Shown here piece after piece: positions 13,146 to 15,442 of a stretch of 15,442 nt of DNA (its first letter is position 1; the number at the start of each line of letters is the position of its first letter). The stretch covers positions 1 through 15,442 of the forward strand of contig URVW01000056.1 in NCBI GenBank assembly GCA_900551435.1, in the 5' to 3' direction. The notes below the pieces were generated by a model. The model was not told where the DNA came from. It ran no database searches and was given only the letters and a program-made list of their open reading frames with translations. Source of the stretch: an uncultured Faecalibacterium sp. Lineage in GTDB: Bacteria; Bacillota; Clostridia; Oscillospirales; Ruminococcaceae. The position numbers were made by a program, and so were the translations under genes.

Positions 13146-13174
13146 ATTGTACCCGAAATCGCGCCGGTTGTCCA
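13146..13174 (-). promoter_or_regulatory. Predicted promoter of the NCS2 permease gene
   Basis: On the minus strand, -35 TGGACA (13174-13169) and -10 TACAAT (13151-13146) are separated by 17 nt, each matching 5 of 6 consensus bases. The start would be near 13139, only about 7 nt before the leader hairpin. Confidence 0.7.
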
Positions 13175-13261
13175 TTCCAGAAACACAGAAAATTCATGAT
13201 TTCTTCAAATTTTGCGAAATGGGTATGACTTATTTTGAACGATTTTGGACTTTTGTGGCAG

Positions 13262-13295
13262 AAAAAAGAGGAATCGCTCGCAGCGATTCCTCTTT
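13262..13295 (-). terminator. Rho-independent terminator after ilvD
   Basis: AAAGAGGAATCGCT pairs with AGCGATTCCTCTTT (13295-13282 and 13278-13265) in a perfect 14-bp stem with a 3-nt loop, followed on the minus strand by T opposite A13262-13267. It begins 11 nt after the ilvD stop and closes the ilvC-ilvD transcript. Confidence 0.93.
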
Positions 13296-13306
13296 GATAG
13301 GATGTG

Positions 13307-14965
13307 TTACTTCAGCACCGCGCCCAGATTTGCACTGGTGACCATGCGGGCATAGCGGCTGAGCCAGCCAGTCTTGATGTTGGGTTCGGGAGCGACATAC
13401 TTGGCCTTGCGCTCGGCGAGGACCTCATCGGAGACTTCCAGCGTGATGCTGGCGTTGGGGATGTCGATGTGGATGATATCGCCCTCTTCGATCAGGCCGA
13501 TGGGGCCGCCGGAAGCGGCTTCGGGGCTGACGTGGCCGATGGCCGCGCCGCGGGACGCGCCGGAGAAGCGGCCGTCGGTGATGAGGGCAACGGTCTTGTC
13601 CAGCTTCATGCCGGCCAGAGCGGAGGTGGGGTTCAGCATCTCACGCATGCCGGGGCCGCCCTTGGGGCCTTCGTAGCGGATGACCACGACGTCGCCGGGG
13701 ATGATCTCGCCGGCATAGATGGCGGCGATAGCCGTCTCCTCGCTGTTGAACACACGGGCGGGGCCGGAGTGCTCCTGCATCTCGGGAGCCACGGCGCTGC
13801 GCTTGACGACACAGCCGTCCGGTGCGATGTTGCCCCACAGGATCTGCAGACCGCCGGTCTGAGAATAGGGGTTCTCGATGGGACGGATGGCCTTTTCATT
13901 GAGGATGTGTGCGCCCTTGATGTTCTCGCCCAGCGTCTTGCCGGTGACGGTGGGAACATCGAGGTCCAGCAGTCCCTTCTTGGCCAGCTCGGCCTGAACG
14001 GCGGGGATGCCGCCCGCAGCGTAGAGGTCCGGCATATGGGTGGGACCAGCCGGGGCCAGATGGCACAGGTTGGGGGTCTTGGCGCTGATCTCATTGAAGA
14101 GCTTCAGGTCGATGGGCACACCGGCCTCGTAGGCGATGGCCAGCAGATGCAGGACGGTGTTGGTGGAGCAGCCCAGTGCCATATCGCAGGTCAGAGCGTT
14201 GCGGATGGAGCGCTCGTTGATGATCTGGCGGGCGGTGATGCCCTTGTTCACCATGTCCATGATGGCCATACCGGCGTGCTTTGCCAGCTGCAGACGCTTG
14301 GAGTAGACCGCCGGAATGGTTCCATTGCCGGGGAGCGCGATGCCGATGGCCTCGCACAGGCAGTTCATGCTGTTGGCGGTGTACATGCCGGAGCAGCTGC
14401 CGCAGCTGGGGCAGCAGTTGCAGGTGCAGTCCTCCAGCTGTTCATCGGTGATCATGCCGGCCTTGTAAGCGCCGACAGCCTCGAACATCTTGGACAGGCT
14501 GACTTCTTCGCCGCCGTAAGTACCGGCCAGCATCGGGCCGCCGGAGCAGACCACAGCGGGCACGTCCATGCGGACCGCAGCCATGACCATACCGGGAACG
14601 ATCTTGTCACAGTTGGGGACGAGGACCAGACCATCCAGCTGATGGGCCATGAGCATCGTCTCGACACTGTCGCAGATCAGCTCACGGGAAGCCAGCGAAT
14701 ACTTCATGCCGACATGGCCCATGGCGATGCCGTCGCAGACGCCGATGGCCGGAATGAGGATGGGCGTGCCGCCCGCCATCTCGACACCGGCCTTGACCGC
14801 GTCGGCGATCTTGTCCAGATTCATGTGGCCGGGAACGATCTCACTGTAGGCGGACACGACGCCGATCAGCGGACGGTCCAGCTCTTCGGGGGTATAGCCA
14901 AGGGCGTAAAACAGGCTTCGGTTCGGTGCACGCTCCGAGCCTTTGGTCACGTTGTCACTTCTCAT
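13307..14965 (-). CDS. ilvD: Dihydroxy-acid dehydratase
   Basis: This enzyme dehydrates dihydroxy-isovalerate and dihydroxy-methylvalerate to the keto acids in valine, isoleucine and leucine synthesis. It has 552 residues, a normal length. Visible motifs are PAIGVCDGIAMGHVGM (72-87, metal-binding D78), the iron-sulfur ligand motif VPNCDK (116-121; K121 is the position carbamylated in the family), and CPSCGSCSGMYTANSMNCL (185-203). The C-terminal domain holds ALITDGRFSGASRGAAIGHVSPEA, seen as LITDGRFSGASRG and IGHVSPEA. ATG at 14965 has GAGAGG 5 nt upstream. It lies downstream of ilvC on the same strand, 225 nt apart with a hairpin and a repeat between, in line with one biosynthetic operon. 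It is cytoplasmic and likely oxygen-sensitive. Confidence 0.96.
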   Translation of the reverse strand: MRSDNVTKGSERAPNRSLFYALGYTPEELDRPLIGVVSAYSEIVPGHMNLDKIADAVKAGVEMAGGTPILIPAIGVCDGIAMGHVGMKYSLASRELICDSVETMLMAHQLDGLVLVPNCDKIVPGMVMAAVRMDVPAVVCSGGPMLAGTYGGEEVSLSKMFEAVGAYKAGMITDEQLEDCTCNCCPSCGSCSGMYTANSMNCLCEAIGIALPGNGTIPAVYSKRLQLAKHAGMAIMDMVNKGITARQIINERSIRNALTCDMALGCSTNTVLHLLAIAYEAGVPIDLKLFNEISAKTPNLCHLAPAGPTHMPDLYAAGGIPAVQAELAKKGLLDLDVPTVTGKTLGENIKGAHILNEKAIRPIENPYSQTGGLQILWGNIAPDGCVVKRSAVAPEMQEHSGPARVFNSEETAIAAIYAGEIIPGDVVVIRYEGPKGGPGMREMLNPTSALAGMKLDKTVALITDGRFSGASRGAAIGHVSPEAASGGPIGLIEEGDIIHIDIPNASITLEVSDEVLAERKAKYVAPEPNIKTGWLSRYARMVTSANLGAVLK

Positions 14966-14988
14966 GTTATCCTCTCTCTTTTTCAGAA

Positions 14989-15047
14989 AACCCTCTCAGT
15001 CAACGCCTGACGGCGCTGCCAGCTCCCCCAAAGGGGGAGCCATTGGC
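14989..15047 (-). repeat. Intergenic hairpin repeat, copy 2
   Basis: The second copy of the element at 2843-2896, in opposite orientation. On the plus strand it reads AACCCTCTC at 14989, then a GC-rich hairpin ACGCC-TGAC-GGCGC near 15003-15016, then GCTCCCCC-AAA-GGGGGAGC (15022-15040), then CATTGGC. Compared with copy 1 the order of blocks is the same, and the main stem has changed on both arms together (CTCTCC/GGAGAG against CTCCCC/GGGGAG). It lies only 24 nt before the ilvD start. Confidence 0.65.
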
Positions 15048-15074
15048 ACGTCGGGCAGATAGAGCGTTTATCAC

Positions 15075-15153
15075 AAAATGCCGGGCCCCGCTCTCCTTGT
15101 CAGCAACAGCAGACTTGATGCTGCTGGGTGAGAGAACAGCGCCCGGCGCTTTA
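15075..15153 (-). terminator. Large nested hairpin between ilvC and ilvD (terminator or attenuator candidate)
   Basis: On the minus strand GCCGGGC (15147-15141) pairs with GCCCGGC (15086-15080), extended outside by AAA/TTT and inside by CTCTC/GAGAG. At its centre CAGCAGCA pairs with TGTTGCTG. The 3' side continues with ATTTTG. It follows the ilvC stop by about 40 nt, so it may end or reduce transcription before ilvD. No T-box motif is present. Confidence 0.55.
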
Positions 15154-15190
15154 TAAATCGATGAAATTCAAATCGTTCTGCGGGAAAAGC

Positions 15191-15442
15191 TTACTTCTTC
15201 AGCCAGCTCATCATGCTGCGCAGCTCTGCGCCGACCTTCTCGATGGGCAGCTCTGCTTCCATGCGGCGCTTTGCGAGGAAGTGGACCTTGCGGCCGCCGT
15301 TGGGGCTCATCTCGGTCAGGAACTCGGAAGCGAACGTGCCGTCCTGGATCTCGGTCAGGACCTTCTTCATCTCCTTGCGGGTCTCGGCGGTGATCAGACG
15401 CTTGCCGGTGCGGTAGTCGCCGTACTCAGCGGTGTTGGAGAT
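15191..15442 (-). CDS. ilvC: Ketol-acid reductoisomerase, C-terminal 83 residues (runs off the right edge)
   Basis: This is the 3' end of the gene for the NAD(P)H-dependent, Mg2+-dependent isomeroreductase that makes dihydroxy-isovalerate, the substrate of IlvD. The visible part is the C-terminal knotted helical domain, beginning ISNTAEYGDYRTGKRLIT and continuing through ETRKEMKKVLTEIQDGTFA to EAELPIEKVGAELRSMM and the end WLKK. ISNTAEYGD with the following G-x-R-(I/L)-I-T is the conserved active-site segment around the catalytic Ser and metal-binding Glu of the class I enzyme. The remainder, including the nucleotide-binding domain and start, is outside the window. It lies upstream of ilvD on the same strand. 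Confidence 0.95.
   Translation of the reverse strand: MSNTAEYGDYRTGKRLITAETRKEMKKVLTEIQDGTFASEFLTEMSPNGGRKVHFLAKRRMEAELPIEKVGAELRSMMSWLKK

Noticed and set aside
14966..15190. T-box or leader-peptide control of ilvD
   Set aside because: No AGGGTGGNACCGCG-like antiterminator bulge and no leader ORF rich in branched-chain codons was found; only a plain nested hairpin is visible.
1..15442. CRISPR arrays, tRNA or rRNA genes, insertion sequences, integrases
   Set aside because: I saw no regularly spaced repeats, no tRNA-like cloverleaf ends and no transposase or integrase motifs in any frame.

Overview
The window is about 15.4 kb of fairly GC-rich, densely coding DNA. The Shine-Dalgarno (SD) sites are strong, the promoters are sigma-A type with 17-nt spacers, and the proteins look like those of gut Clostridia. 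Protein style and two copies of an intergenic hairpin repeat suggest a Faecalibacterium-like member of the Oscillospirales. This is an inference from sequence character; no database search was possible.

Layout. (1) Positions 1-4240 hold a glucuronide module: a beta-glucuronidase gene on the minus strand (C-terminal half outside the window), a divergent GPH-family sugar:cation symporter, and an AraC-family regulator. (2) Positions 4511-8440 hold a complete mglBAC galactose/glucose ABC importer with its own promoter, a large hairpin between mglB and mglA, and a strong terminator. (3) Positions 8450-11310 hold a small coiled-coil/membrane protein, then a TAXI-type substrate-binding lipoprotein, a GltS-type glutamate/Na+ symporter and a 69-residue His-rich peptide. 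The last three form a compact operon with no TRAP membrane subunits in view. (4) Positions 11327-11643 hold what I read as a complete chromosomal type I toxin-antitoxin locus with the plan of Fst/par: a 37-residue membrane-peptide ORF on the minus strand, a convergent short antisense RNA on the plus strand, a shared bidirectional terminator, direct repeats that make the antisense RNA complementary to the toxin start-codon region, and a 5' hairpin that hides the toxin SD. (5) Positions 11655-13174 hold an NCS2 (AzgA/PbuG-like) purine permease on the minus strand with a terminator-like hairpin in its leader. (6) Positions 13262-15442 hold ilvD and the 3' end of ilvC on the minus strand, part of a branched-chain amino acid operon, with a large hairpin and a repeat copy between them.

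How the parts may work together. The symporter probably brings in glucuronides that the glucuronidase splits, and the AraC protein is the likely local regulator. mglBAC imports galactose/glucose. The TAXI protein may deliver an amino acid such as glutamate to GltS, which would be an unusual binding-protein-assisted secondary transporter. The toxin-antitoxin locus is the least expected item and the best candidate for an undescribed system. Most long open frames antisense to these genes are codon-bias shadows and are not annotated.
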